A program made the translations under genes and the position numbers. The notes below the pieces were generated by a model that was not told where the DNA came from, made no database searches, and was given only the letters and a program-made list of their open reading frames with translations. Shown in pieces: positions 5,825 to 13,185 of a stretch of 13,185 nucleotides of DNA. The stretch covers positions 1 to 13,185 of the forward strand of contig CAMVBL010000031.1 in the NCBI GenBank assembly GCA_947165725.1, written 5' to 3'. How positions within the stretch are numbered: the first letter of the stretch is position 1; every line of letters starts with the position of its first letter. Source of the DNA: an uncultured Caryophanales bacterium (GTDB taxonomy: Bacteria; Bacillota_I; Bacilli_A; RFN20; CAG-826).

Positions 5825-6547
5825 ATGAAAAGTTTATTTAGTAAATACGTTTGGCTACAGTTAATCTTATCGATTTTATTACTATTTGGTGGCGCAGTGA
5901 TTATTGCTTTTGCAATTAACAATAATACTGAAGTATTAGAAAACGCCTTAAACATCGTTGTCGCAGTTATCTTATTCTTATTTGGTTTATTCGCTATACT
6001 TACCGCATTCTTTTTTGAAACAAAGAAATATATTACCGCTAGTTTGTTATATGGTTCTGCCTCCATTGCCTTAGGTGTTTTCCTCTGTACAAAGCAATTA
6101 ATGCTTTTAGAATATCTTATTTATTTGATTGCTATTTTCCTTATTGTCGTGGGCGCTGTGCAATTATTGAAAGCCATCCTTTTAACAATAAGAAAAGAAA
6201 AAGATAAATTGGCCTTAATCATTATTACTTATATACTCGCACTATTATTTGTTGCTGCGGGCATATTAGCGATTATCTTCCGTAATAACGTTAAAGATGC
6301 GTTAAATATCGTTGCTTCTATCATTGTTGGTGTCTTATTACTCATTGCGGGCGGATGGGAATTATATCTTGGTATTAAAGCAATTATTAATAGAAATAAA
6401 AACGGCGCTCCTAAGGTAAAGAATAATAAGAAGAATAAAAAGGAAGAGCCAGTTAACGAAGTTCAACCTGAAGAACCTAAGCAAGAAGAAGTAAAAGAGC
6501 TTGATTATACAAGCAATAAAATCGAGCAAAAGAAAACGGACGACTAA
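5825..6547 (+). CDS. Six-helix membrane protein, HdeD/DUF308-like, with charged C-terminal tail
   Basis: The 240-residue protein has six hydrophobic helices (about 10-31, 41-63, 70-88, 94-121, 129-152, 160-186), several ending in small-residue turns such as LFGGA, LLLIAGGWELYLG. A lysine/glutamate-rich tail of about 54 residues follows (187-240). The repeated helix pattern resembles the HdeD/DUF308 family of small integral membrane proteins, whose function is largely unknown. No catalytic motif is visible. By the positive-inside rule the tail should be cytoplasmic. The ATG at 5825 has AGAGG 9 nt before it. The gene stands alone, divergent from the aminopeptidase and convergent with secG. Its stop codon sits in the loop of a bidirectional terminator. 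Confidence 0.6.
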   Translation: MKSLFSKYVWLQLILSILLLFGGAVIIAFAINNNTEVLENALNIVVAVILFLFGLFAILTAFFFETKKYITASLLYGSASIALGVFLCTKQLMLLEYLIYLIAIFLIVVGAVQLLKAILLTIRKEKDKLALIIITYILALLFVAAGILAIIFRNNVKDALNIVASIIVGVLLLIAGGWELYLGIKAIINRNKNGAPKVKNNKKNKKEEPVNEVQPEEPKQEEVKELDYTSNKIEQKKTDD

Positions 6548-6561
6548 CTCGTCCGCTTTTC
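6532..6561. terminator. Bidirectional terminator between the membrane-protein gene and secG
   Basis: CGGACGA (6537-6543) pairs with TCGTCCG (6549-6555) around a CTAAC loop that contains the TAA stop of the plus-strand gene. It is flanked by AAAA before and CTTTTC after, so on either strand the stem is followed by a T-run. It would serve both convergent genes. Confidence 0.8.
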
Positions 6562-6579
6562 TTCACCTCTAAGTTACGA

Positions 6580-6819
6580 TTAAGCAACTTTAGTGGTAAT
6601 TTCAATAAGGATCGCGATAAAGAAGAACAAGATTGCACAGACAAGTGTTAAAACAGAAACAACTTTTTCTGCACCTCTTTCTTTGGTCTTAACGAAGACG
6701 TTTAAGCCACCACCGGTAATAGCACCAGAGGCACCTTCTGATTTACCGCCTTGTAATAAGCAGAGAACAATGATGATGATAGCAACTACTAACATAATCC
6801 AGTCATACCAATTTAACAT
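6580..6819 (-). CDS. secG: Preprotein translocase subunit SecG
   Basis: The 79-residue protein has two membrane helices (about 5-22 and 53-75) joined by a Gly/Ser-rich loop. The loop includes LLQGGKSEGASGAITGGG and a charged segment VKTKERGAEKV, the classic SecG pattern. SecG binds SecYE and assists SecA-driven protein export across the plasma membrane. The ATG is preceded by AGGAAG at 9 nt. It has its own short upstream region after uvrB and ends against a bidirectional terminator. It lies in the same orientation as secA about 3 kb upstream; the usual secG-rnr-smpB order is not seen. Confidence 0.93.
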   Translation of the reverse strand: MLNWYDWIMLVVAIIIIVLCLLQGGKSEGASGAITGGGLNVFVKTKERGAEKVVSVLTLVCAILFFFIAILIEITTKVA

Positions 6820-6853
6820 AAAAATTTTCTTCCTTTCTTAATCGCTGATAACA

Positions 6854-6882
6854 ATGATATTAGAATCGTTTAAATAAAGCAA
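6854..6882 (-). promoter_or_regulatory. Possible secG promoter
   Basis: Minus-strand TTGCTT (6877-6882) and TATCAT (6854-6859) are separated by 17 bp in the 72-bp uvrB-secG gap. The -35 match is weak (three of six) and overlaps the possible uvrB hairpin. Confidence 0.35.
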
Positions 6883-6891
6883 ACTTTATTT
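6872..6891 (-). terminator. Weak A/T hairpin after uvrB, possible attenuating terminator
   Basis: AAATAAAG (6891-6884) pairs with CTTTATTT (6879-6872) around a TTTG loop directly after the uvrB stop codon. The stem is nearly all A:T and no long T-run follows, so termination would be partial and read-through into secG likely. Confidence 0.3.
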
Positions 6892-8871
6892 TTATAAATT
6901 GCCTTTAATTTCGAGAATAATATCTCGAAGCTCGGCCGCTCTTTCAAAGTCAAATTCTTTCGCTGCTTGACGCATTTGTTTTTCGAGTTCTTTGACTTTC
7001 GCTTCAATTTCCGCGCGGCTACCATGTTTAGTGACATCAATCATTTCACTGATTTCATCATCACTATTATGGATTGGTGGGCGGATTTCTTTGATAATAG
7101 TTCGTGGGATAATTCCGTACTCGTTATTATATGCTTCTTGAATATTTCTTCTACGGTTTGTTTCTTCAATACAGTTTTGCATTGAATCAGTCATTCTATC
7201 AGCATACATAATCACTAACCCGTTAGCGTTTCTTGCCGCTCTACCGACAATTTGAATTAATGAACGAGTACTTCTTAAGAAACCTTCTTTATCTGCATCA
7301 AAGATAGAAATCAATGAAACTTCAGGAATATCTAAACCTTCTCTTAATAGGTTAATTCCAACGAGGACATCATATTTGCCTTTTCTTAATTGATAAATGA
7401 TTTCGCTTCTTTCCAAAGTCTTAGTTTCATGATGCAAATAAACGACCTTAATACCTTTTTCTTTAAGGTAATTTGTGAGGTCTTCTGCCATACGAATAGT
7501 AAGGGTCACAACCATCGTTCTTTCATTTCTATCCACTCTAGTTTTAATTTCATGAACTAAATCATCAATTTGTCCTAAAGTTGGACGAACTTCAATAATT
7601 GGATCTAATAAACCAGTTGGTCTAATGATTTGTTCTGCGGATATTCCACCCGCTCTTTCAAGTTCATAATCACCAGGTGTTGCACTTGTGCAAACAACAT
7701 AAGGCATAATCTTTTCAAATTCATCAAAGTTAAGTGGTCTATTGTCTAAAGCGGAAGGTAATCTAAAGCCATATTCCACTAGAGTTTCTTTTCTAGAACG
7801 GTCACCGTTATACATGCCTCTAAGTTGAGGGAATGTAACATGTGATTCATCAACAATCATTAGAAAATCTTCTGGGAAATAATCTAATAAGCACCAAGGT
7901 CTTTCACCTGGCTTTCTTTTATCAATATGGCGAGAATAGTTTTCAATACCAGGACACATACCAAATTCTTGCATGCTTTCCATATCTTGATTTGTTCTCA
8001 TCTCTAGACGTTCAGCTTCTAATAACTTGCCGTTTTCCTTGAAGAATTTAAGTCTTTCTTCAAGTTCCGCCTTAATTGTGACACAAGCTTCTTTAATTCT
8101 TTCTCTTGTGGAAGCGTGGTCATAAGCAGGGAAGATAGGGAAAGTATGATAGGTATGTTTTACTTCACCAGTGAGTGGGTTTAATTGAATAATTTTCTCA
8201 ACTTCATCCCCAAATGTATCGATTCTAATAACATCGCCATCAGAGAAAGAAGCAGGCACTATTTCGATGACGTCTCCCCTAACTCTAAATGTACCAGGGG
8301 CTAAATCAAGGTTATTGCGTTTATATTGAGCGTCCACTAATTTCTTATATAGTTCTTGTCTATTAATTTCTTCACCGACACGAATGTTGAATACTAAATT
8401 ACGATATTCATCAGGATCAGTTAAACCATATATAGAAGCCACAGAAGCCACAATAATTGTGTCTTTTCTTTCTAAGACAGAATTAATCGCTGATGTACGA
8501 AGCATTTCAATTTCTTCATTCATCACTGCGTTCTTATCAATATATGTATCGCTTTTTGGAATATAGGCTTCTGGTTGATAGAAATCAAAGTTAGATACAA
8601 AGTATTCCACACGATTATGTGGGAATAATTCTTGGAATTCAGAATATAACTGACCGGCAAGAGTTTTGTTGTGCACTAGGACTAATGTAGGCTTTTGAAC
8701 GGTTTGAATAATATTAGCCATAGTAAAAGTCTTACCAGTACCGGTCGCACCCATCAAAACTTGGAATTTCTTACCGTTTAAAATACCATCGCTTAACTGC
8801 TTAATCGCGGTTGGTTGGTCGCCTGTTGGCTTGAACTTTGAAACTATCTCAAATAAGTGGCTATTATCCAT
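6892..8871 (-). CDS. uvrB: Excinuclease ABC subunit B (UvrB)
   Basis: UvrB is the damage-verifying helicase-like subunit of nucleotide excision repair; it takes DNA from UvrA and recruits UvrC. The 659-residue protein has the full set of parts: Walker A GATGTGKT (41-48), the beta-hairpin region [13 protein letters not shown] (91-103), DESH (341-344), helicase motif [11 protein letters not shown] (540-548) and a C-terminal UVR domain (about 624-655). The hairpin reads SNFDFYQ where Bacillus and E. coli have SYYDYYQ. The start at 8869-8871 matches the family N-terminus ([20 protein letters not shown]). A longer in-frame reading back to 8943 would lie inside prfB. GGAG lies 14 nt before the ATG, a long spacing. 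The gene begins 19 nt after the prfB stop, so it is probably co-transcribed with secA-prfB. Confidence 0.96.
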   Translation of the reverse strand: MDNSHLFEIVSKFKPTGDQPTAIKQLSDGILNGKKFQVLMGATGTGKTFTMANIIQTVQKPTLVLVHNKTLAGQLYSEFQELFPHNRVEYFVSNFDFYQPEAYIPKSDTYIDKNAVMNEEIEMLRTSAINSVLERKDTIIVASVASIYGLTDPDEYRNLVFNIRVGEEINRQELYKKLVDAQYKRNNLDLAPGTFRVRGDVIEIVPASFSDGDVIRIDTFGDEVEKIIQLNPLTGEVKHTYHTFPIFPAYDHASTRERIKEACVTIKAELEERLKFFKENGKLLEAERLEMRTNQDMESMQEFGMCPGIENYSRHIDKRKPGERPWCLLDYFPEDFLMIVDESHVTFPQLRGMYNGDRSRKETLVEYGFRLPSALDNRPLNFDEFEKIMPYVVCTSATPGDYELERAGGISAEQIIRPTGLLDPIIEVRPTLGQIDDLVHEIKTRVDRNERTMVVTLTIRMAEDLTNYLKEKGIKVVYLHHETKTLERSEIIYQLRKGKYDVLVGINLLREGLDIPEVSLISIFDADKEGFLRSTRSLIQIVGRAARNANGLVIMYADRMTDSMQNCIEETNRRRNIQEAYNNEYGIIPRTIIKEIRPPIHNSDDEISEMIDVTKHGSRAEIEAKVKELEKQMRQAAKEFDFERAAELRDIILEIKGNL

Positions 8872-8890
8872 AAAAGTCTGCAAATCTCCA

Positions 8891-9998
8891 TTATTTTGTG
8901 TTTTTCTTAGCTTCCATTTGGAGGTAAGCATAGATAAAACCATCGATGTTTCCGTTCATGACAGAAGCGACATCAACGACTTCAAATGATGTACGATTAT
9001 CTTTAACTAATGTGTATGGACAGAAGACATAAGAACGGATTTGGCTACCCCATTCAATATTCTTCTTTTCACCAACGATTGAGTTGAGTTTATTTTGTCT
9101 AGATTCTAATTCTATTAAATATAATTTACCTTTTAGCATTTTCATCGCCGTTTCTTTATTAAGAAGTTGGCTTCTTTCGATTTGGCAAGAAACAACGATA
9201 CCTGTTGGTAAGTGGGTGATTCTAACTGCAGTTTCAACTTTGTTGACGTTTTGACCACCCGCGCCACCACTACGATATGTATCAATCTTCAAATCAGATT
9301 CATTAATAGTGATATCAATCGCATCGTCCTTAAATTCTGGAACAACGTTAACTGAGGCAAATGATGTATGTCTTCTTTTATTCGCATCAAAAGGAGAAAT
9401 TCTCACTAAACGATGCACACCTTTTTCACCTTTTAATAAACCATAGGCATTTTTACCGCTTATTAGTAATGTAACTGACTTAATACCAGCTTCATCACCT
9501 GGTTCGAGTGATAAAAGAGACATCTTGAAATGATGTATTTCTGCATAGTAGACATACATTCTATAAAGCATATCAGCCCAGTCTTGGGCCTCAGTGCCAC
9601 CGGCGCCTGGATGGATTTCAATGATTGCGTTTAATCCATCAAATTCACCAGTGAATAAGATTTGTAATTCAAAATCCTTGGATTGCTTATTTAATTCATC
9701 AAGGGAATTTTCAATTTGTTCAAAGAATGATTCATCTTCGAATTCTAATAATTCTTCAAGGTCTTTTTGACCACGCAAAAGAGCGCGATATGTATCGACA
9801 ATTTCGCGAGAATGATTGAGACGGGATATAATTTCCAAAGCAGAATTCCTGTCATTCCAGAAATCTTCTGCTTCACTTTTTGCAGTTAATGAAGCGATCT
9901 CGGCATCTAATTTAGCGAGGTCAAAGAGAAGACCCGAGCTGACGGATTCTCTCGCCAACAGCACTAAGTTCCTGTTTTAAGGTCACTAAGTCTTTCAT
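8891..9998 (-). CDS. prfB: Peptide chain release factor 2, made by programmed +1 frameshift
   Basis: RF2 recognises UAA and UGA and releases the finished peptide. The gene is in two frames. An ATG at 9996-9998 opens 25 codons ([20 protein letters not shown], then LGSSL) ending CTT TGA at 9926-9921. Skipping one T (9923) joins to GAC at 9922 and a 343-codon frame, giving 368 residues. The joined protein has SPF (201-203, stop-codon recognition) and GGQ (247-249, peptidyl hydrolysis), as in normal RF2. The ATG at 9964 in the second frame is only an apparent start and would lose the native N-terminus. The gene begins 3 nt after the secA stop with no clear ribosome site, so translation is probably coupled to secA. 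It is an intact regulated gene, not a pseudogene. Confidence 0.95.
9920..9926 (-). promoter_or_regulatory. prfB +1 programmed frameshift site CTTTGAC
   Basis: CTT TGA C is the conserved RF2 autoregulatory site: when RF2 is scarce the ribosome pauses at UGA and the Leu-tRNA slips forward from CUU to UUU. The usual Shine-Dalgarno-like AGGGGG three bases upstream of CTT is absent. The only G-run is GGG, six bases upstream (CTCGGGTCTTCT before CTT). Confidence 0.93.
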
Positions 9999-10001
9999 AA
10001 A

Positions 10002-12434
10002 TTATTCAGCGTCTTTCTTATTTTCGGCTGGTTGAGCAGGAGCAGCTTCTTGAGCTGGTTGTTCAGCTGGTTGTTCTGGAGCTGGTTCTTGTTGAACAGT
10101 AACACGACGTTGAGGTCTAATGTTGACTAAGTTCAAAACAGCATCGACAGAGGCCATTTCTAAACATTCTCTGAACATCGCATAGCCTTCATTAACGTAA
10201 TCTTGTAATGGGTTGACGTTAGCGTAGCTTCTTAAGAAGATAGCTTCTCTTAAACGCGACATTTGGTCAATATGCTTGGTCCAGTTTTGGTCAATACAAT
10301 GTAAAACTACTGAACGTTTGATATTGTCTTTATCAGCTTCATCAACATCCCATTCTTTAAGGAGTTGTTCAAATCTTTCTCTAATAATGATGGCTAAATC
10401 TGGTGCGATATCATCGACTGGAGCATCATCATATAAATTTGGTTTAATTGTGCCAGTTGGTAAGAATCTTGGTTCCACCACTTTGACTAATTGTTCACCA
10501 GAAATTAATTCATCATTACTGTCGGCAGGAATACCTTTCTTAGCAAGGAATTCACCAGCGGTTTTGAAGATATCTTCCATGATGTCATCGATTGGTCTAC
10601 CTTCGATGATTCTATCTCTCTTGTCATAGACAATTTGTCTTTGCTTGGCTAAAACATCATCGTATTCTAATAAGCTCTTACGAGTATCGAAGTTTTGACC
10701 TTCGATTTTCTTTTGCGCGGATGTTATAACGTTAGTGATCATCTTGGCTTCTAATGCTTCATCACCAAAGTTCTTTTCGATGTAGTTTCTAATAGAATCA
10801 GCAGCGAATCTCACAAGTAAAGTATCATCGAATGATACGTAGAATCTAGAGAAGCCTGGATCACCTTGACGTCCTGAACGACCACGTAATTGGTTATCAA
10901 TACGTCTAGATTCATGTCTTTCAGTACCAAAGACGCATAAGCCACCTAAGGCTCTAACTTCATCGTTGATTTTAATATCGGTACCACGACCTGCCATATT
11001 AGTGGCAAGTGTAATAGAACCTTTTTCACCAGCGTGGGAAATAATTTCCGCTTCACGAGCGTGGTTCTTCGCGTTTAACATTTCATGTGGCAAGCCCGCT
11101 TGTGTTAATAACGCAGATATTTCTTCGGAAGATTCAACGGACACGGTACCGATTAAGATAGGCTGACCAGTCTCGTGACGTTCTTTAACTTCCTTAATTA
11201 AGGCAGCGAGTTTTGGACCCTTGTGTGCATAGACATAATCAAGCGCATCAATACGTTGGATTGGTCTATTTGTTGGGATACAAACAACACGCATGTTATA
11301 GATTTTACGGAATTCTTCTTCTTCAGTTTTAGCGGTACCAGTCATACCAGCAAGTTTGTCGTATAAACGGAAGAAGTTTTGATATGTAATTGTCGCCATT
11401 GTGACAGTTTCTTGTTTAATTTTGACGTTTTCTTTTGCTTGAACGGCTTGGTGTAAACCATCAGACCATTCACGACCTGGAAGAACACGACCGGTGAATG
11501 GGTCAATAATTTGAACTTCACCTTCAGCGTCCACTAAGTAGTCAACGTCTCTACCCATAATGAAGTTTGCTTTTAAAGCATTATGGATTCTATGAACTAA
11601 ATCAGCATATTCAGGATCATATAAGTTTTTAATACCGAACATACGTTCTGCTTTTTGTTGACCTTCTTCAGTTAAGTGAACTGTTTTGTCTTTAACATCA
11701 ACAGAGAAGTCTCTTTCTTTTCTTAATGTTTTGCAGAATCTATCGGCAACTGTATATTGTGAAGCACTTGTTTTAGCACCACCAGAAATAATTAATGGTG
11801 TTCTACTTTCATCGATTAAGATAGAGTCAGCTTCGTCAACGATACAGTAATTGAGTCCTCTTAAAACACGGTGTTCTAAATCAGTAGCCATATTATCTCT
11901 TAAATAGTCAAAACCTAATTCGGAGTTAGTCGTGTATGTAATGTCGCATAAATAAGCGGCTTTCTTTTCGCTTGTTGTTTTAGCTCTGGCGTTAACGCCA
12001 ACAGTTAAACCTAAGAAACGATAAATCTGGCCCATCCATTCAGCGTCACGGCCGGATAAGTATTCGTTAACTGTAATAACGTGTAAGCCTTTACCCGCTA
12101 AAGCATTAAGATAAACAGCCATTGTACAAGTTAAAGTTTTACCTTCACCAGTTTTCATTTCAGCAACGTCGCCAGCATGTAAAACTAATGAACCAATGAT
12201 TTGAACCTTGTAAGGGAATTCACCAATACAACGCTTAGCAGCTTCTCTAGCAACCGCAAAAGCTTCGTATTTGATATCGTCTAACGTTTTACCATTCGCC
12301 AATAATTCCTTGAAATATGGGGTCTTGGCTTGTAGTTCTTCATTAGATAAAGCAGCCATTTTGCTTTCATAAGCGATAACCTTGTCTGCCTCTTTCATAT
12401 ATTTTTTCAACATTCTCTTGTCAAAAAATCCCAT
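10002..12434 (-). CDS. secA: Protein translocase ATPase SecA
   Basis: SecA is the peripheral ATPase that pushes preproteins through SecYEG. The 810-residue protein begins MGFFDKRMLKKYMKEADKV and has Walker A (TGEGKT, 95-100) and the DEAD box VDEAD (199-203) with IDESRTPLI. The preprotein-binding and second helicase lobes include GRGTDIKI and QLRGRSGRQGDPG, followed by the helical scaffold and wing regions. It ends in a Pro/Ala/Gln/Glu-rich tail (about 781-804) with no Cys-x-Cys zinc motif, so SecB/lipid binding by that motif is not expected. An in-frame TAA two codons before the ATG fixes the N-terminus. No good ribosome site is next to the ATG; a promoter and possible mini-ORF lie in the leader. 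It is followed by prfB, as in Bacillus. Confidence 0.97.
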   Translation of the reverse strand: MGFFDKRMLKKYMKEADKVIAYESKMAALSNEELQAKTPYFKELLANGKTLDDIKYEAFAVAREAAKRCIGEFPYKVQIIGSLVLHAGDVAEMKTGEGKTLTCTMAVYLNALAGKGLHVITVNEYLSGRDAEWMGQIYRFLGLTVGVNARAKTTSEKKAAYLCDITYTTNSELGFDYLRDNMATDLEHRVLRGLNYCIVDEADSILIDESRTPLIISGGAKTSASQYTVADRFCKTLRKERDFSVDVKDKTVHLTEEGQQKAERMFGIKNLYDPEYADLVHRIHNALKANFIMGRDVDYLVDAEGEVQIIDPFTGRVLPGREWSDGLHQAVQAKENVKIKQETVTMATITYQNFFRLYDKLAGMTGTAKTEEEEFRKIYNMRVVCIPTNRPIQRIDALDYVYAHKGPKLAALIKEVKERHETGQPILIGTVSVESSEEISALLTQAGLPHEMLNAKNHAREAEIISHAGEKGSITLATNMAGRGTDIKINDEVRALGGLCVFGTERHESRRIDNQLRGRSGRQGDPGFSRFYVSFDDTLLVRFAADSIRNYIEKNFGDEALEAKMITNVITSAQKKIEGQNFDTRKSLLEYDDVLAKQRQIVYDKRDRIIEGRPIDDIMEDIFKTAGEFLAKKGIPADSNDELISGEQLVKVVEPRFLPTGTIKPNLYDDAPVDDIAPDLAIIIRERFEQLLKEWDVDEADKDNIKRSVVLHCIDQNWTKHIDQMSRLREAIFLRSYANVNPLQDYVNEGYAMFRECLEMASVDAVLNLVNIRPQRRVTVQQEPAPEQPAEQPAQEAAPAQPAENKKDAE
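10023..10094 (-). repeat. Low-complexity repeat coding the SecA C-terminal tail
   Basis: Imperfect tandem units (variants of GAACAACCAGCT on the coding strand) encode runs of EQPAEQPAQ type. Such simple repeats change length easily, so the tail is probably variable between strains. The segment replaces the zinc-binding end found in many SecA proteins. Confidence 0.6.
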
Positions 12435-12437
12435 GAT

Positions 12438-12470
12438 TTAATACCAATCACACAAATGGTGTGCCTTTCT
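12438..12470 (-). promoter_or_regulatory. secA leader with hairpin and possible five-codon ORF
   Basis: On the minus strand AGAAAGG (12470-12464) is followed 8 nt later by TTG TGT GAT TGG TAT TAA (12455-12438), ending 3 nt before the secA ATG. A 5-bp hairpin (CACAC 12463-12459, GTGTG 12453-12449) covers the TTG. The ribosome site is too far (29 nt) to serve secA directly. Reinitiation from the mini-ORF is one reading; chance is another. Confidence 0.35.
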
Positions 12471-12501
12471 TTATAAAAGAATTTCGTGCATTCGCTTAAA
12501 T

Positions 12502-12530
12502 ATAATATCAATGCTAGGCTTACTTGTCTA
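12502..12530 (-). promoter_or_regulatory. secA promoter
   Basis: Minus-strand TAGACA (12525-12530, five of six) and TATTAT (12502-12507, five of six) are separated by 17 bp. The -35 contains the TAG stop of comFC. A start near 12495 gives a leader of about 60 nt before secA. Confidence 0.6.
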
Positions 12531-13185
12531 ATACTTAAGTAAATTTGTATTAGATTTCCTTTTCTTTAAATCGATTGTTTTTGCTAAAACAAGTATCTTA
12601 ATTGATCTAGGATTTAGTTTTTCTATAAGATTAATTGCAGTTTTTAAAGTGGCTCCTGTAGTGTAAATATCATCGACAATTAAAACATCTTCATTTTTAA
12701 GTGAAATATTAGGCATTAAAGTTAAATGTTTTCTAATTTGTTGCCTCTTTTTCGCCCCTTTTTCAGCTTGTTTAAAATGTGATGTTTTAATTAATGCTTT
12801 TTTCATAGTCAAACCCAACAAAGAAAATACTTCTTCAACATGATTAAATCCACGCCTTTCATCATCCTTACTAAAGGAAGGAACAGGCACTACTATATAT
12901 CCTTTATATTTAATAGATAATTCTTTTAAAAATAAGTTAAGAAATACCTCTCGCATTTCATAATCAAAACAGCCTTTATATAAGTAAATAAGATTTTTAA
13001 TGAAATCGTTATAATCGTATATAGCTAAAGACTTATATCCATCGATTTCAAAAGATGTAAATTTTGGTTCTAATTGCCTCTGACAAGATGGACAAATAGC
13101 AGTTCTGCAGTCAAAAAGTCTGCAAAAGTCAGATATTTTGATTTCCTTGAAGCATATTTTGCAATTTTTCGTTGGCGGAATTAAT
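12528..13185 (-). CDS. comFC: ComFC-family amidophosphoribosyltransferase-like protein, 5' end outside the window
   Basis: The frame is open from the stop at 12528 through the right edge, giving 218 residues in view with the start beyond the window. It therefore extends well past the first internal ATG (12956). The N-terminal part has paired cysteines (NCKICF, later CPSC), a zinc-ribbon as in ComF proteins. Next comes a region ending YIVVPVPSFSKDDERRGFNHVEE, then the phosphoribosyl-binding motif VLIVDDIYTTGAT. ComFC-type proteins are associated with natural transformation and DNA uptake in Firmicutes, though relatives occur in bacteria not known to be competent. The gene lies upstream of secA as in Bacillus, but without the hpf gene usually found between them; the secA promoter overlaps its stop codon. 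Confidence 0.88.
   Translation of the reverse strand, partial: LIPPTKNCKICFKEIKISDFCRLFDCRTAICPSCQRQLEPKFTSFEIDGYKSLAIYDYNDFIKNLIYLYKGCFDYEMREVFLNLFLKELSIKYKGYIVVPVPSFSKDDERRGFNHVEEVFSLLGLTMKKALIKTSHFKQAEKGAKKRQQIRKHLTLMPNISLKNEDVLIVDDIYTTGATLKTAINLIEKLNPRSIKILVLAKTIDLKKRKSNTNLLKY

Noticed and set aside
8872..8943. Longer UvrB start inside prfB
   Set aside because: The extra 24 residues do not resemble UvrB and duplicate prfB coding DNA; ATG 8871 fits the family.
8891..9964. prfB as a frameshifted pseudogene or as a gene starting at 9964
   Set aside because: The break is exactly the conserved CTT TGA C recoding site and both parts match intact RF2.
12528..12956. comFC as a short complete gene starting at the ATG at 12956
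   Set aside because: The frame is open to the window edge and encodes the zinc-ribbon cysteines expected before this ATG.
1..13185. CRISPR array, rRNA or prophage
   Set aside because: No regularly spaced repeats, rRNA motifs or phage structural genes were seen on either strand.

Overview
The window reads as a chromosomal segment of a low-GC, Firmicutes/Bacilli-type bacterium. The evidence is the A+T-rich sequence, AGGAGG-like ribosome sites, TTGACA/TATAAT promoters, a comFC-secA-prfB gene order and a uvrX-like polymerase paired with a YolD-like protein. Some details, such as the UvrB hairpin sequence, recall the Mollicutes/Erysipelotrichia side, but this is inference. The genetic code looks standard: all visible Trp codons are TGG, and TGA serves as a stop in several genes, including the regulatory in-frame stop of prfB.

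Layout, left to right. (1) 1-338: the 5' part of an IS200/IS605-type tnpB on the minus strand, cut by the window edge, with its promoter and a strongly folded palindromic element. It abuts the terminator of a tRNA-Ala(CGC) gene. (2) 402-2838, minus strand: rmuC, then an overlapping alkaline-phosphatase-superfamily gene, then tRNA-Ala. (3) 2996-4548, plus strand: a divergent two-gene module of a Y-family DNA polymerase (UvrX/YqjW type) and a YolD-like protein. (4) 4545-5771, minus strand: an M29-type aminopeptidase that meets yolD tail to tail. (5) 5825-6547, plus strand: a six-helix membrane protein. (6) 6580-13185, minus strand: secG, uvrB, prfB, secA and comFC. comFC runs off the right edge.

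Functionally the window mixes DNA repair or tolerance (uvrB, Y-family polymerase/YolD, rmuC), protein export (secA, secG), translation (prfB, tRNA-Ala) and DNA-uptake-related comFC. The genes are tightly packed. prfB starts 3 nt after the secA stop, uvrB starts 19 nt after the prfB stop, yolD overlaps the polymerase by 4 nt and the phosphatase overlaps rmuC by 8 nt.

No new multi-gene system is evident. The points most worth a second look are: prfB expressed by a +1 frameshift at CTT TGA C without the usual Shine-Dalgarno-like stimulator; a nearly leaderless polymerase gene; an 18-bp perfect palindrome filling the rmuC promoter spacer; a possible five-codon leader ORF just before secA; a terminator for the aminopeptidase embedded in yolD coding sequence; and the folded IS605-type end beside tRNA-Ala.
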